A stretch of 64,000 nucleotides of DNA from Geodermatophilus obscurus (GTDB lineage: Bacteria > Actinomycetota > Actinomycetes > Mycobacteriales > Geodermatophilaceae). Position numbers and translations under genes: made by a program. The notes below the pieces were generated by a model. It was given only the letters and a program-made list of their open reading frames with translations. It had not been told where the DNA came from and made no database searches. The stretch spans positions 248,001 through 312,000 of the forward strand of contig NZ_FOWE01000006.1 in the NCBI RefSeq assembly GCF_900115395.1, in the 5' to 3' direction. Shown here one piece after another: positions 1 through 7,866 of this stretch (its first letter is position 1; every line of letters starts with the position of its first letter).

Positions 1-2
1 GC

Positions 3-305
3 GCCGGGGTCTTCGCGGCCTGCACGCTCGGCCCGGCGTGCGGGCTGGGCTGGCTGCTGTTCGTCGCCGGCACCACCGGCCCCGACGCGGTCGCCCGGCC
101 GGAGGAGACGGTCGAGCAGCTGTGGTGGCAGCGCAGCGCGGCGAGCGCCTTCCTCGACCTGCTGGTCGTGGCGGGCCTGGTGCTGACGGCCCTGGCGGTC
201 ACCGACCTGCGGCTCGACGCCGTCACCGTGCTGACCGGGCTGGTCGTCCTCGGCCTCGCCGACGTCACCGTCCGGCTGGCGGTGCTGCACCGGCGCGAGG
301 CCTGA
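3..305 (+). CDS. Membrane protein, C-terminal part (5' end outside window)
   Basis: The reading frame is open from the window edge and stops with TGA at 303-305, so only about 100 C-terminal residues are visible. It has a hydrophobic segment at the left edge (GWLLFVAG), a short hydrophilic stretch, then two further hydrophobic segments (around LLVVAGLVLTALAV and VLTGLVVLGLADV) ending LHRREA. This fits a small multi-pass membrane protein. It lies 6 bp ahead of a small XRE regulator; small membrane proteins next to such regulators are a common bacterial pairing, so co-transcription is likely. I recognise no specific family. Confidence 0.65.
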   Translation, partial: AGVFAACTLGPACGLGWLLFVAGTTGPDAVARPEETVEQLWWQRSAASAFLDLLVVAGLVLTALAVTDLRLDAVTVLTGLVVLGLADVTVRLAVLHRREA

Positions 306-311
306 GCGGGG

Positions 312-509
312 GTGCGCAACGACCTCTCCGAGCGGCGGCAGGCGCGGGGCTGGTCGCAGGGGCGGCTCGCCGAGGAGCTCGGCGTGTCCCGGCAGACGGT
401 GATCTCGATCGAGAAGGGTCGCTTCGACCCCAGCCTGCCGCTGGCCTTCCGCATCGCCGGGCTGTTCGACTGCCGGATCGAGGACGTCTTCTCCCCCGAC
501 GGGGGGTGA
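312..509 (+). CDS. Small XRE-family helix-turn-helix regulator
   Basis: A 65-residue protein that is almost entirely one Cro/C1-type HTH domain: LSERRQARGWSQGRLAEELGV, then SRQTVISIEKGRFDPSLPLA, ending in the IEDVFSPD tail typical of the short YozG-like DNA-binding proteins. The start is GTG at 312, six bases after the upstream stop, so it is probably translated in the same mRNA as the preceding membrane protein. It is a complete stand-alone DNA-binding protein with no sensor domain. Its target is unknown; autoregulation with the membrane gene is an inference. Confidence 0.88.
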   Translation: MRNDLSERRQARGWSQGRLAEELGVSRQTVISIEKGRFDPSLPLAFRIAGLFDCRIEDVFSPDGG

Positions 510-524
510 CGGGAGACTCCTGCC

Positions 525-827
525 ATGGACGACGACCTGCAGGCCGCCGCTGTGTTCGCCGCCGCGCTGGAGCCGCGACCGGGAGGCCGGCTGCGGCACG
601 GGATCCGCGTGGCCGGCGCGTTCGTCGCCGAGCTGGCGTGGGGGCTGCTGCCCGGGCCGACCGTGTACGACGTCGTGGTGCGCCGGCGCGACGACGGGGA
701 GGTGGTCGTCCGCATCCCCGCCGACGAGCCCGGCGTCCCCGCGCACATGCTCACCGCGGTCCGGGACGAGCTCGGCGCCGTGGCGCCGGAGGAGTTCCTC
801 GCCCGGTGGAGCGTGCCGGCGCACTGA
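525..827 (+). CDS. Hypothetical protein, 100 aa
   Basis: ATG at 525 begins 15 bp after the XRE gene, preceded by a weak GGGAGA purine run. The protein has an acidic N-terminus (MDDDLQAAA), a hydrophobic stretch near residues 35-50 and a C-terminal part rich in charged residues (DDGEVVVRIPADEPG). I recognise no domain. Codon use matches the neighbours (C/G third positions), and no competing frame explains the interval, so I accept it as a gene. It may be the last gene of the small operon starting before the window. Confidence 0.65.
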   Translation: MDDDLQAAAVFAAALEPRPGGRLRHGIRVAGAFVAELAWGLLPGPTVYDVVVRRRDDGEVVVRIPADEPGVPAHMLTAVRDELGAVAPEEFLARWSVPAH

Positions 828-852
828 GCCTTCCGGCTCCGGATGTGCTGGG

Positions 853-1440
853 GTGTGGGTCGTGGCGGACAACTACATCGCGGAACTGCCGTTCGGCGCG
901 CCGGCCATCGACGACGAGGCGTTCGTCGCGCCGACGGCGGTCGTCGTCGGCGCGGTCACCATGGGCCCGCGCTCGAGCATCTGGTACGGGGCGGTCGCCC
1001 GCGCCGACGCCGAGGCGATCGAGATCGGTGAGGGCTCGAACGTACAGGACGGGTCGACCCTGCACTCCGATCCCGGCTTCCCCCTGGTGATCGGCCGCGG
1101 CGTCACCGTCGGGCACCGGGTGGTGCTGCACGGCGCCCGCGTCGACGACGACGTCCTGGTCGGCATGGGCAGCGTGGTCATGAACGGGGCGCACATCGGC
1201 TCGGGCTCGATCGTGGCCGCGGGCGCCGTCGTCACCCAGGGGACCGAGGTGCCGCCCGGCTCGCTGGTGGCCGGCGTCCCGGCGAAGGTGATCCGGCAGG
1301 CGACCGAGGACGACCTGACCCACATCCGGCTCAACGCGCTGAGCTACACCGAGCGGCTGCCCGCGGCGCGGCGGGTGCGGCCGGTGGTGCGCCGCCCGCT
1401 GCCCTCGTCCGGCCACGTCCCCGGCGACGCGGCCGACTAG
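853..1440 (+). CDS. Gamma-carbonic-anhydrase-like hexapeptide-repeat protein
   Basis: A 195-residue left-handed beta-helix protein of the gamma-carbonic anhydrase / PaaY / YrdA family. Hexapeptide turns run from about residue 20 to 150 (AFVAPTAVVVG, VTMGPRSSIWYGAV, GSIVAAGAVV, GSLVAGVPAKVI). The three zinc-ligand histidines of the family are present, in STLHSD, VGHRVV and VLHGA. Family members bind zinc at trimer interfaces; many lack measurable anhydrase activity, so the reaction is uncertain. The start is GTG at 853; GTG at 862 is an alternative. It is convergent with the aldolase-like gene, and the 49 bp between them show no clear terminator. Confidence 0.88.
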   Translation: MWVVADNYIAELPFGAPAIDDEAFVAPTAVVVGAVTMGPRSSIWYGAVARADAEAIEIGEGSNVQDGSTLHSDPGFPLVIGRGVTVGHRVVLHGARVDDDVLVGMGSVVMNGAHIGSGSIVAAGAVVTQGTEVPPGSLVAGVPAKVIRQATEDDLTHIRLNALSYTERLPAARRVRPVVRRPLPSSGHVPGDAAD

Positions 1441-1489
1441 GCGGAGGACCACCCTTCCCCTCACGGGCTCCTGGACGGTGGCCGTTCCC

Positions 1490-2569
1490 TCACCTCGCCG
1501 GTGAGGCGCCCACGAAGCGGGCGACCACCGCGCGGACCTCCTCCGGGGACAGCGCCATCGTGGCGTCGCCCACGGCGAGCTCCACCCGCTGCACCGCCGG
1601 GTCGCCGGTGGGCATCGCGTCGGCCCAGGTCCACAGCCCCTCCTCGGCGCAGGAGCGCGCGGCGGCGCGGAACGCCTCCGGCGTCGTCTCGAGGAGCAGG
1701 TGCAGCATCGGCGTCTGCGGCGGGTCGGGGACCACGCGCACGCCCGGGACGTCGCGCAGGAGGCCGGCGAGGTCGCGGGCCCGCTCCAGGTAGGCCGGCA
1801 TCAGCGGCAGCCGGCGGCGCAGGCAGGTCAGCGCCGACGCCGCGCCCGGCCACAGGCCGAAGAGCGTGCCGCCGAGCCGGTGACGCCACTCGCGCACCTC
1901 GGCGACGGCGTCGGCCGGTCCGGCCAGGCAGCACCCGGCCAGCGCGCCGATGCCCTTGTAGAAGCTGACGTAGACGGTGTCGAACGGCGCGGCGACCTCG
2001 GCCGGCGTCATGTCGTACCCGGCCGCGGCCTCCCACAGCCGGGCGCCGTCGAGGTGGGCCACCGAGTGCACGTCGTGTGCCCACGCCGTCTGCTCGACGA
2101 CGTCGTCCCACGGCGGGAGCTGCCCGCCGAGGTCGCGCTGCGGCAGCTCCACCACCAGCGCGGCCGGCGACTCGGCGACGGCGTCGAGGTCGGCGCGCAC
2201 CAGCATCCGGTTGCGGTCGCCGACCGGACGGGGCACCAGGCCGTGCAGCCGCTCCAGCGCCCCGCCCTCGTGCCGGAACAGGTGGCAGTCGGGGTGGGCG
2301 ACGACGGTGCGCCGCAGCGTGCGCCCGGCGTGCACCCGCAGGGCCGACTGCTGGGCCATCGTGCCGCTGGGCAGGTACACCGCCGCCGGCTTGTCCAGCA
2401 GCGCGACGACCTCGGCCTCCAGCTCGGCGACGACGCCGCCGGCGCCGTACCGGTCGACCGCCGTGTCGGGCGGGACGGTGGCGAGCAGGTCGGCGGCACG
2501 CACGGGGCCGTGTGCGGACAGGGCGCGGTCGCAGGACGACCGCAGTGCCTCGAGGTCGGGGTCGCTCAC
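1490..2569 (-). CDS. Low-specificity L-threonine aldolase-like PLP enzyme
   Basis: A fold-type I PLP enzyme of the beta-eliminating lyase / threonine aldolase family, predicted to cleave beta-hydroxy amino acids (for example L-threonine to glycine and acetaldehyde). Recognisable elements are YGAGGVVAELE near the N-terminus, YLPSGTMAQQ, the cofactor region HLDGARLWE (about residues 172-180) and SFYKGIGAL with the PLP lysine at about K205. I chose GTG at 2569 (MSDPDLEAL). An upstream in-frame ATG at 2620 would place the palindromic repeat array inside the coding sequence and adds only a low-quality Arg-rich extension. Length of 359 aa is normal for the family. Confidence 0.85.
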   Translation of the reverse strand: MSDPDLEALRSSCDRALSAHGPVRAADLLATVPPDTAVDRYGAGGVVAELEAEVVALLDKPAAVYLPSGTMAQQSALRVHAGRTLRRTVVAHPDCHLFRHEGGALERLHGLVPRPVGDRNRMLVRADLDAVAESPAALVVELPQRDLGGQLPPWDDVVEQTAWAHDVHSVAHLDGARLWEAAAGYDMTPAEVAAPFDTVYVSFYKGIGALAGCCLAGPADAVAEVREWRHRLGGTLFGLWPGAASALTCLRRRLPLMPAYLERARDLAGLLRDVPGVRVVPDPPQTPMLHLLLETTPEAFRAAARSCAEEGLWTWADAMPTGDPAVQRVELAVGDATMALSPEEVRAVVARFVGASPAR

Positions 2570-2598
2570 GTGCGCCAGTCTGCCGGGCCCCTCCCGGT

Positions 2599-2699
2599 CG
2601 AGATCACGCGATCTCGGCACGTCGGCCGCTCCTGCCCGCCGAGATCACGCGATCTCGACACGTCGGGCCGCTCCTGCCCGCCCAGATCACGTGATCTCG
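2599..2699. repeat. Palindrome array A: three GAGATCAC-type palindromes with near-identical spacers
   Basis: Three palindromes lie in tandem between metX and the aldolase-like gene. Copies at 2599-2616 and 2640-2657 are identical: arms CGAGATC / GATCTCG around ACGC. The third, 2682-2699, has a perfect core AGATCACGTGATCT. The two spacers (2617-2639 and 2658-2681) are nearly the same as each other, both carrying CACGTCGG followed by CCGCTCCTGCCCGC. The real repeat unit is therefore palindrome plus spacer, about 41-42 bp. The same palindrome recurs at 50172-50235. The stretch 2570-2725 contains nothing else recognisable. Confidence 0.9.
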
Positions 2700-2725
2700 A
2701 CGGGAAGAGGGCGGGAAGGGACGGC

Positions 2726-3847
2726 TCAGGTGCCCAGCAGCTCCCGCACCAGCGCGCCGACGGCGTCGGCTTCGATGAGGAAGCCGTCGTGACCGTACGG
2801 CGAGGACAGCACGCGCAGCGGCACGCCGAGGCCGTCGGCCACCCGCTGCTGCAGCGCCGGCGGGTAGAGCCGGTCGCTGTCGACCCCGGCGACGACGGCG
2901 CGTGCGGTCACCCGGGCCAGCGCCGCCTCCACCCCGCCGCGGCCGCGGCCGACGTCCCAGGTGTTCATCGCCTCGGTGAGCACCACGTAGCTGCCGGCGT
3001 CGAACCGCAGCGCCAGCTTGTCGGCGTGGTGCTCGAGGTAGGAGGCGACGGCGAACCGGCCGTCGTCCTGCACCGTCGTGCCGAACCGCTCCTCGAGCTC
3101 CAGCGCGCTGCGGTAGGTGAGGTGCGCGATCCGCCGGGCGACGCCGAGCCCCGCGACCGGGCCGGGCCCGGGCAGGTGGTCGCCGCCGGCCCAGGCGGGG
3201 TCGGCGCGGATCGCGGCCTGCTGGGTGGTCTGGGTGCCGAGCTGGTCGGCGGTGACCGCGGCGCCGGAGGCCAGGAAGAACAGCCCGGCGACCCGGTCCG
3301 GCAGCGCGACCGCCCACTCCAGCGCCCGCATGCCGCCCATCGACCCGCCGACGACGGCGGCCCACCGGCGGACGCCGAGCGCGTCGGCCAGCGCGGCCTC
3401 GACCAGCACCTGGTCGTTGACGGTCACCTCGGGGAAGCGCGAGCCCCACGGGTGACCGTCGGGCGCCGTCGACGACGGCCCGGTGGTGCCCTGGCACCCG
3501 CCGAGGACGTTCGCGCAGACGACGAAGAACCGGTCGGTGTCCAGCGCCGCGCCCGGGCCCACCAGCGGTGCCCACCAGCCCGGCGTCGCGTGCCCCGGGC
3601 CCGCGGGGCCGGTGACGTGGCTGTCGCCGGTGAGGGCGTGCTCGACCAGCACCGCGTTGCCGCCGTCGGGCGCGAGCGTCCCCCACGTCTCGTAGGCGAC
3701 CCGGACGCCCGGCAGCACCCCGCCGCGCTCGAGGCGGACCGGTCCGTCCAGGTCCAGGAACAGCCGGTCCCCGGCGGGGTCGCCGTCGCGCCACCCGCCC
3801 GTGCGCGGCGGGGTGCGGGACCGGGGCAGGTCCCGCACCCCCGTCAT
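2726..3847 (-). CDS. metX: Homoserine O-acetyltransferase
   Basis: Transfers the acetyl group of acetyl-CoA to L-homoserine, the committed step of methionine synthesis in this pathway. It has the alpha/beta-hydrolase fold of the MetX family: VAYETWGTL, the FVVCANVLGGCQGTTGP loop, nucleophile elbow VVGGSMGGM with Ser at about residue 169, and the late Asp (GVDSDRLYPP) and His (YGHDGFLIE) of the triad. ATG at 3847 gives 373 residues, normal for MetX; longer in-frame extensions run back into metY. It starts 1 bp after the metY stop, so the two genes are translationally coupled and share the SAM riboswitch upstream of metY. Confidence 0.95.
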   Translation of the reverse strand: MTGVRDLPRSRTPPRTGGWRDGDPAGDRLFLDLDGPVRLERGGVLPGVRVAYETWGTLAPDGGNAVLVEHALTGDSHVTGPAGPGHATPGWWAPLVGPGAALDTDRFFVVCANVLGGCQGTTGPSSTAPDGHPWGSRFPEVTVNDQVLVEAALADALGVRRWAAVVGGSMGGMRALEWAVALPDRVAGLFFLASGAAVTADQLGTQTTQQAAIRADPAWAGGDHLPGPGPVAGLGVARRIAHLTYRSALELEERFGTTVQDDGRFAVASYLEHHADKLALRFDAGSYVVLTEAMNTWDVGRGRGGVEAALARVTARAVVAGVDSDRLYPPALQQRVADGLGVPLRVLSSPYGHDGFLIEADAVGALVRELLGT

Positions 3848-3848
3848 G

Positions 3849-5141
3849 TCAGGCCTCCTTGGCGGCCCGGAACCCCGCCTCGAGGTCGGCCAGGATGTCC
3901 TCGATGCCCTCCAGGCCCACGGCCAGGCGCACCAGGCCCGGCGTGACACCGGTGGTGAGCTGCTCCTCGGCGGTCAGCTGCGAGTGCGTCGTGGACGCGG
4001 GGTGGATGACGAGGCTGCGCACGTCGCCGATGTTGGCCACGTGGCTGTGCAGCTCGAGGGCCTCCACGAACCGCTGGCCGGCCTCGCGGCCGCCGTGCAG
4101 CTCGAACGTCAGCACCGCGCCGGCACCCCTGGGCGCGTACCTCTGCTGGGCCGCGTGCCACGGGGAGGAGGGCAGTCCGGGGTAGTTGACCCGCTCCACC
4201 TCGTCGTGCGCCTCGAGGAACTCGGCCACCCGCAGGGCGTTCTGCACGTGCCGCTCCATGCGCAGCGACAGCGTCTCGATGCCCTGGATGACGAGGAAGG
4301 CGTTGAACGGCGAGATCGCGGGTCCCAGGTCCCGCAGCAGCTGCACGCGGGCCTTCAGCGCGAAGGCCGGTGCGCCCAGGTCGGCGTAGACGACCCCGTG
4401 GTAGGTCGGGTCGGGCGTCGTGAACATCGGGTGCCGGCCGCCGGTCCAGTCGAACGCGCCGCCGTCGACGATGACGCCGGCGATGACCGTGCCGTGCCCG
4501 CCCAGGTACTTGGTGGCGGAGTGGACGACGACGTCGGCGCCGGACTCCAGGGGTCGGATGAGGTACGGCGTGGCGATGGTGTTGTCGGCGATCAGCGGGA
4601 CGCCGTTGCGGTGGGCGACGCCGGCGACGGCCTCGATGTCGAGGAGGTCGCCCTTCGGGTTGCCGATCGTCTCCGCGTAGAACGCCCGGGTGTTCTCCTG
4701 GACCAGGGACTGCCAGTTCTCCGGGTCGTCCGGGTCCTCGACGAAGGACACCGTGACGCCGAGCTTCGGCAGCGAGTGGTGCAGCAGGTTGTACGTGCCG
4801 CCGTACAGCGAGGCGGAGGCGACGACGTGGTCACCGGCCTCGGCGACGTTCAGGATCGCCAGCGTCGTCGCCGACTGCCCGCTGGCCACCGCGAGCGCCG
4901 CCACGCCGCCCTCCAGCGAGGCCACGCGCTGCTCCAGCGCGTCCTGCGTCGGGTTCATGATCCGCGTGTAGATGTTGCCCATCTCGGCCAGCGAGAAGAG
5001 GTCCGCGGCGTGCTGGCTGTCGCGGAACTGGTAGGCGGTGGTGGCGTAGATCGGCAGCGCGCGGGCGCCGGTCGTGGGGTCGGGGCTCGTCCCGGCGTGG
5101 ATCTGCCGGGTCTCGAAGCTCCAGCTCTGGGGGTCGGTCAC
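3849..5141 (-). CDS. metY: O-acetylhomoserine sulfhydrylase
   Basis: PLP enzyme of the Cys/Met metabolism family that joins O-acetylhomoserine (made by the adjacent MetX) with sulfide to form homocysteine. Visible are ETRQIHAG at the N-terminus, YTRIMNPTQDALE, the ASGQSATTLA segment, DNTIATPYLIRP, and the cofactor lysine in VVHSATKYLGGHG at about K211. I chose GTG at 5141, preceded by GAGAGGAGAC at proper spacing, giving 430 aa as usual for MetY; in-frame extension upstream would enter the riboswitch. First gene of the metY-metX operon, controlled by the SAM riboswitch leader at 5221-5303. Confidence 0.95.
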   Translation of the reverse strand: MTDPQSWSFETRQIHAGTSPDPTTGARALPIYATTAYQFRDSQHAADLFSLAEMGNIYTRIMNPTQDALEQRVASLEGGVAALAVASGQSATTLAILNVAEAGDHVVASASLYGGTYNLLHHSLPKLGVTVSFVEDPDDPENWQSLVQENTRAFYAETIGNPKGDLLDIEAVAGVAHRNGVPLIADNTIATPYLIRPLESGADVVVHSATKYLGGHGTVIAGVIVDGGAFDWTGGRHPMFTTPDPTYHGVVYADLGAPAFALKARVQLLRDLGPAISPFNAFLVIQGIETLSLRMERHVQNALRVAEFLEAHDEVERVNYPGLPSSPWHAAQQRYAPRGAGAVLTFELHGGREAGQRFVEALELHSHVANIGDVRSLVIHPASTTHSQLTAEEQLTTGVTPGLVRLAVGLEGIEDILADLEAGFRAAKEA

Positions 5142-5220
5142 GGCGCCGTCTCCTCTCGTACCGGAGGACCTGCGGCGCACAGGTGCTCCGTCCTTGCCGC
5201 GCGGCGGGCGCCGCACGGCC

Positions 5221-5303
5221 GGCTCTTCCCCTGGGAGCACCTCAGACGGAGGAAGAGGTTGCCGGGCAGCAAGCCAGGTGCTTGTCGCTGCCTCTCGTGA
5301 GCC
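5221..5303 (-). promoter_or_regulatory. SAM riboswitch aptamer (SAM-IV / SAM-I-IV type) upstream of metY
   Basis: Reading the minus strand from 5303, a P1 helix GGCTC closes with GAGCC at 5225-5221. Between them are the conserved SAM-I-clan elements: GAGAGGCAGCGACAAG, GGCTTGCTGCCCGGCAACC, CTCCG and GGTGCTCCCAGGGGAAGA. The short P1 and GGTGCxCC..GGGGA style resemble the actinobacterial SAM-IV class found before metY. Downstream (5190-5162) is a hairpin CGGAG-ACCTG / CAGGT-CTCCG ending shortly before the RBS. The downstream segment GGAGCACCT (5189-5181) is also complementary to AGGTGCTCC inside the aptamer (5242-5234), giving two mutually exclusive structures. The aptamer call is strong; the switching mechanism is inferred. 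Confidence 0.9.
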
Positions 5304-5324
5304 TGCGCCGACCCTAGCGCGGTC

Positions 5325-6377
5325 TCAGGCCCGGTCGGTCCGGGGGTGCACGCGCGCGAGCGCCGCCCGGGCGTCGTCGTCGAGGCGTCGCACCAGGTCG
5401 GCGGCGGGGACCGCCTCGGCGAGGGGGTGGGCCTGCCCGGCCCACATGTTGTAGCCGCCGTCGTCGCCGGCCTCCCGGGCCGCGGCGCGCAGCGGCGAGG
5501 TCAGGTGGTGGACCTCCGGGTAGGCCGCCGGGGCGCCCGGGTGCTCGGTGAGGAACCGGTTGACCAGCCCGCGGGCGCGGCGGCCGCTGAAGGCGCGGGT
5601 GAGGGCGGTCGGCCCGGACGTGCCGAGCGCCGCGCGGTGGGCGGCGCCGGTGCCGGCCTCGGGGCAGCGCAGGAACGCGGTGCCGAGCTGGGCGGCCTCG
5701 GCGCCGGCGACGAGCACCGCGGCCACCGCGGCGCCGTCGGCGATCCCGCCGGAGGCCACGAGCGGCAGGTCCACGGCGCGGGCGACCAGGCGGAGCAGGG
5801 CGAGCAGCCCGACCTCGCCCTCGCCGTCGCGGTCGGCGAGACCGCCGCGGTGCCCGCCGGCCTCGACGCCCTGGACGACGAGCGCGTCGGCCCCGGTGCC
5901 GCGGGCGGCGACCGCCTCCTCCGGCGTGGTGACGGTGACCAGCACGGTCGACCCGGCGTCGTGGAGCGCGGCCACCATGTCCGGGCGGGGCAGGCCGAAG
6001 GTGAACGAGACCACCGGCACCCGCTCCTCGGCGAGCAGGGCCACCTTGGCCTCCCAGGCGTCGTCGTCCCGCCGGGGCTCGCCCAGCGCGACGCCCCGGC
6101 GCGCGGCCTCGGGCCGGAGCTCCTCGGCGTAGCGGGCGAGCGCCGCCGCGTCCGCGGGCGGGCCGGGGACGAAGACGTTGACGGCGAACCGCTCGCCGGT
6201 GAGCGCCCGGACGGCGCGCACCTCCTCGCGCACCGCGTCCGGCGTCCGGTACCCGGCGGCCAGGGACCCGAGACCGCCGGCCTCCGACACCGCGGCGGCC
6301 AGGGCGGGCGTGGACGGGCCGCCGGCCATCGGGGCCTGGACCACCGGGCGGCGCAGCTGCAGGACCATGCCGGTCAT
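5325..6377 (-). CDS. Nitronate monooxygenase (2-nitropropane dioxygenase family)
   Basis: FMN-binding TIM-barrel protein expected to oxidise alkyl nitronates such as propionate-3-nitronate. Features in order: PVVQAPMAGGPSTPALAAAV at the N-terminus, NVFVPGPPAD, VSFTFGLP, then the FMN-phosphate region with VVQGVEAGGHRG (catalytic-type His) and VASGGIADG, AQLGTAFLRC. Length 350 aa is typical. ATG 6377 is used; an internal ATG at 6368 is possible. It ends 22 bp before the SAM riboswitch of metY, so the metY promoter must lie inside or very close to this gene's 3' end. 13 bp separate it from the upstream PT-rich membrane gene on the same strand. Confidence 0.9.
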   Translation of the reverse strand: MTGMVLQLRRPVVQAPMAGGPSTPALAAAVSEAGGLGSLAAGYRTPDAVREEVRAVRALTGERFAVNVFVPGPPADAAALARYAEELRPEAARRGVALGEPRRDDDAWEAKVALLAEERVPVVSFTFGLPRPDMVAALHDAGSTVLVTVTTPEEAVAARGTGADALVVQGVEAGGHRGGLADRDGEGEVGLLALLRLVARAVDLPLVASGGIADGAAVAAVLVAGAEAAQLGTAFLRCPEAGTGAAHRAALGTSGPTALTRAFSGRRARGLVNRFLTEHPGAPAAYPEVHHLTSPLRAAAREAGDDGGYNMWAGQAHPLAEAVPAADLVRRLDDDARAALARVHPRTDRA

Positions 6378-6390
6378 CCTGCGCCCGGCG

Positions 6391-6894
6391 TCACCCGGTG
6401 GGGGTGGCGCCCGTTGTCGGCTCGTCGGCGGGCGGGTCCCCGGTGGTCGGCCCGGTGTCCTCGGTCGGTGTCGGCCCGGGCGCCGTCTCCTCCGGTGTGC
6501 CGGTGGTCGCCGGTGCCGTCCCGGTGGCCGGCGTCTCGGCAGGCGGCTCCGTCGTCGTCGGGACGGTCTCCTGCGGGGTGGTCTCCTCCGGCGGGTCGGG
6601 AGCCGGCGGCGCGGTGGTCACCGGCGCGGGCGCGGGCGTGGTGACGGTGGTGGTGCCGGCCGGGGCGACCCCGTCGGCCTCGGGCCGGACGTAGAGGTAG
6701 AGCAGCCCCAGGCCGAGGAAGAGGGTGACCAGCACCAGCGTGGACGTGCGCGCCCGGCCGACGTGGCCGGTGCTCTGCGGCAGCGCCTCGGACAGCCCGA
6801 AGCGCCCGCGGGTGGCGGGGTCGCCGGAGCCGTCGGCGGGGCGGCCCGGGTCGCGGCGGCCGGAGTCGGGGCGGGGTGCGCCGGGGACGGTCAC
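6391..6894 (-). CDS. Membrane-anchored Pro/Thr-rich protein
   Basis: 167 residues starting at GTG 6894, which overlaps the stop codon of the mechanosensitive channel gene (GTGA), so the two are translationally coupled. The N-terminal 45 residues are polar, followed by one transmembrane helix (STLVLVTLFLGLGLLYLYV). A long low-complexity tail of Pro, Thr, Glu and Ala (TTTVTTPAPAPVTT, GPTPTEDTGPTTG) makes up the C-terminal two thirds. This is a single-pass protein with a likely disordered extracytoplasmic tail. No catalytic domain is seen. Coupling suggests a role with the channel, perhaps spanning the cell wall, but this is inference. Confidence 0.7.
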   Translation of the reverse strand: MTVPGAPRPDSGRRDPGRPADGSGDPATRGRFGLSEALPQSTGHVGRARTSTLVLVTLFLGLGLLYLYVRPEADGVAPAGTTTVTTPAPAPVTTAPPAPDPPEETTPQETVPTTTEPPAETPATGTAPATTGTPEETAPGPTPTEDTGPTTGDPPADEPTTGATPTG

Positions 6895-7781
6895 TGCTGG
6901 GCCGCCTGTCCGGGGCGTCCGGGCGCGGAGGCCGGCTCGGGTGCCGGTGACAGGGTCATCCCGGCGCGGGCGAAGGCCAGCACGATGCGCTCCCGCAGGT
7001 CGCGGCCGACCTCGAACTGCCGGCCGGGCAGCGTCCGGGCCACCACCCGCACGTTGACCTGGTCGAGGTCGATGCTCTCCACGCCCATGATGCTGGGCTC
7101 GTCGAGCAGCAGCCGGCGCAGGTCCGGGTCGGCGAAGGCCTCCCGGCCGACGTCGCGCAGGATCCCGTTGACCCGCGTGACGTCGAGCGACGTCGGGACC
7201 GGCACGTCGACGACGGCGCGCGCCCAGTCGCGGGAGAGGTTGACCACCTTGACGATCTGCCCGTTCGGCACGGTGACCACCTCGCCGTCGGCCGAGCGCA
7301 GCCGGGTGATCCGCAGCGTGACGTCCTCCACCGTCCCCTCGGCCGGGTCGCCGCCGCCCACGACGGCGATCGAGACGACGTCGCCGAACCCGTACTGCCG
7401 CTCGGTGATCAGGAAGAACCCGGCGAGGACGTCGCCGACGATGCGCTGCGCACCGAAACCGAGCCCGACGCCGAGCACGGTGGCCGGGGCGACCAGCCCG
7501 GTGACCGGGACGCCGAGGCGGTCGAGCACGTAGAACACCGCCACGGTGTAGACCAGCACGATCAGCGCCCACCGGATCACCTGGGTCAGGGAGTGCCGGT
7601 GCTTGGCGGCCTCGGAGCGCACCAGGACGTCGCCGCCGGTGGAGCGGGCGTCGATGCGGTCGGTGATCCGCAGGGCCACCCAGGTGATGAAGCGGGCGAC
7701 CAGCACCGAGGCCAGGATGATCAGGACGATCTCCAGGCCGCGGCCGGCGAGCCAGTCGAGCAGGTCGGTCAGCGGGCCCAT
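6891..7781 (-). CDS. Small-conductance mechanosensitive channel (MscS family)
   Basis: 296 residues. There are hydrophobic helices near residues 17-35 and 68-85. The pore-lining TM3 region VTGLVAPATVLGVGLGFGAQRIVGD shows the Gly/Ala-rich packing of MscS, and is followed by the conserved AGFFLITERQYGFGDVV entry to the beta domain and RSADGEVVTVPNGQIVKVVN. The C-terminal alpha/beta domain ends in a Pro/Ala tail. Such channels release solutes on hypo-osmotic shock in the cytoplasmic membrane. The gene overlaps the downstream Pro/Thr-rich anchored protein by 4 bp. ATG start at 7781. Confidence 0.92.
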   Translation of the reverse strand: MGPLTDLLDWLAGRGLEIVLIILASVLVARFITWVALRITDRIDARSTGGDVLVRSEAAKHRHSLTQVIRWALIVLVYTVAVFYVLDRLGVPVTGLVAPATVLGVGLGFGAQRIVGDVLAGFFLITERQYGFGDVVSIAVVGGGDPAEGTVEDVTLRITRLRSADGEVVTVPNGQIVKVVNLSRDWARAVVDVPVPTSLDVTRVNGILRDVGREAFADPDLRRLLLDEPSIMGVESIDLDQVNVRVVARTLPGRQFEVGRDLRERIVLAFARAGMTLSPAPEPASAPGRPGQAAQQ

Positions 7782-7866
7782 GGCGTGTCAGGTCCTCCCC
7801 GTCCTCGTCGCGTGCCCCCATCCAACCCGCTCCGCCTGGCAGGACGCCCAGCGTGGCCCCGCGGGC

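Noticed and set aside
2599-2699. CRISPR-like look of array A (palindromic repeats with regular spacers)
   Set aside because: The spacers are near-identical to each other rather than unique, the repeat is only 18 bp, there are only three copies, and no cas gene is nearby.
1700-3946. A 748-codon open frame on the plus strand opposite the aldolase-like and metX genes
   Set aside because: It is antisense to two clear enzyme genes and encodes only Arg/Pro/Gly/Ala-rich sequence without domains. Long antisense frames are a by-product of very high GC third positions.
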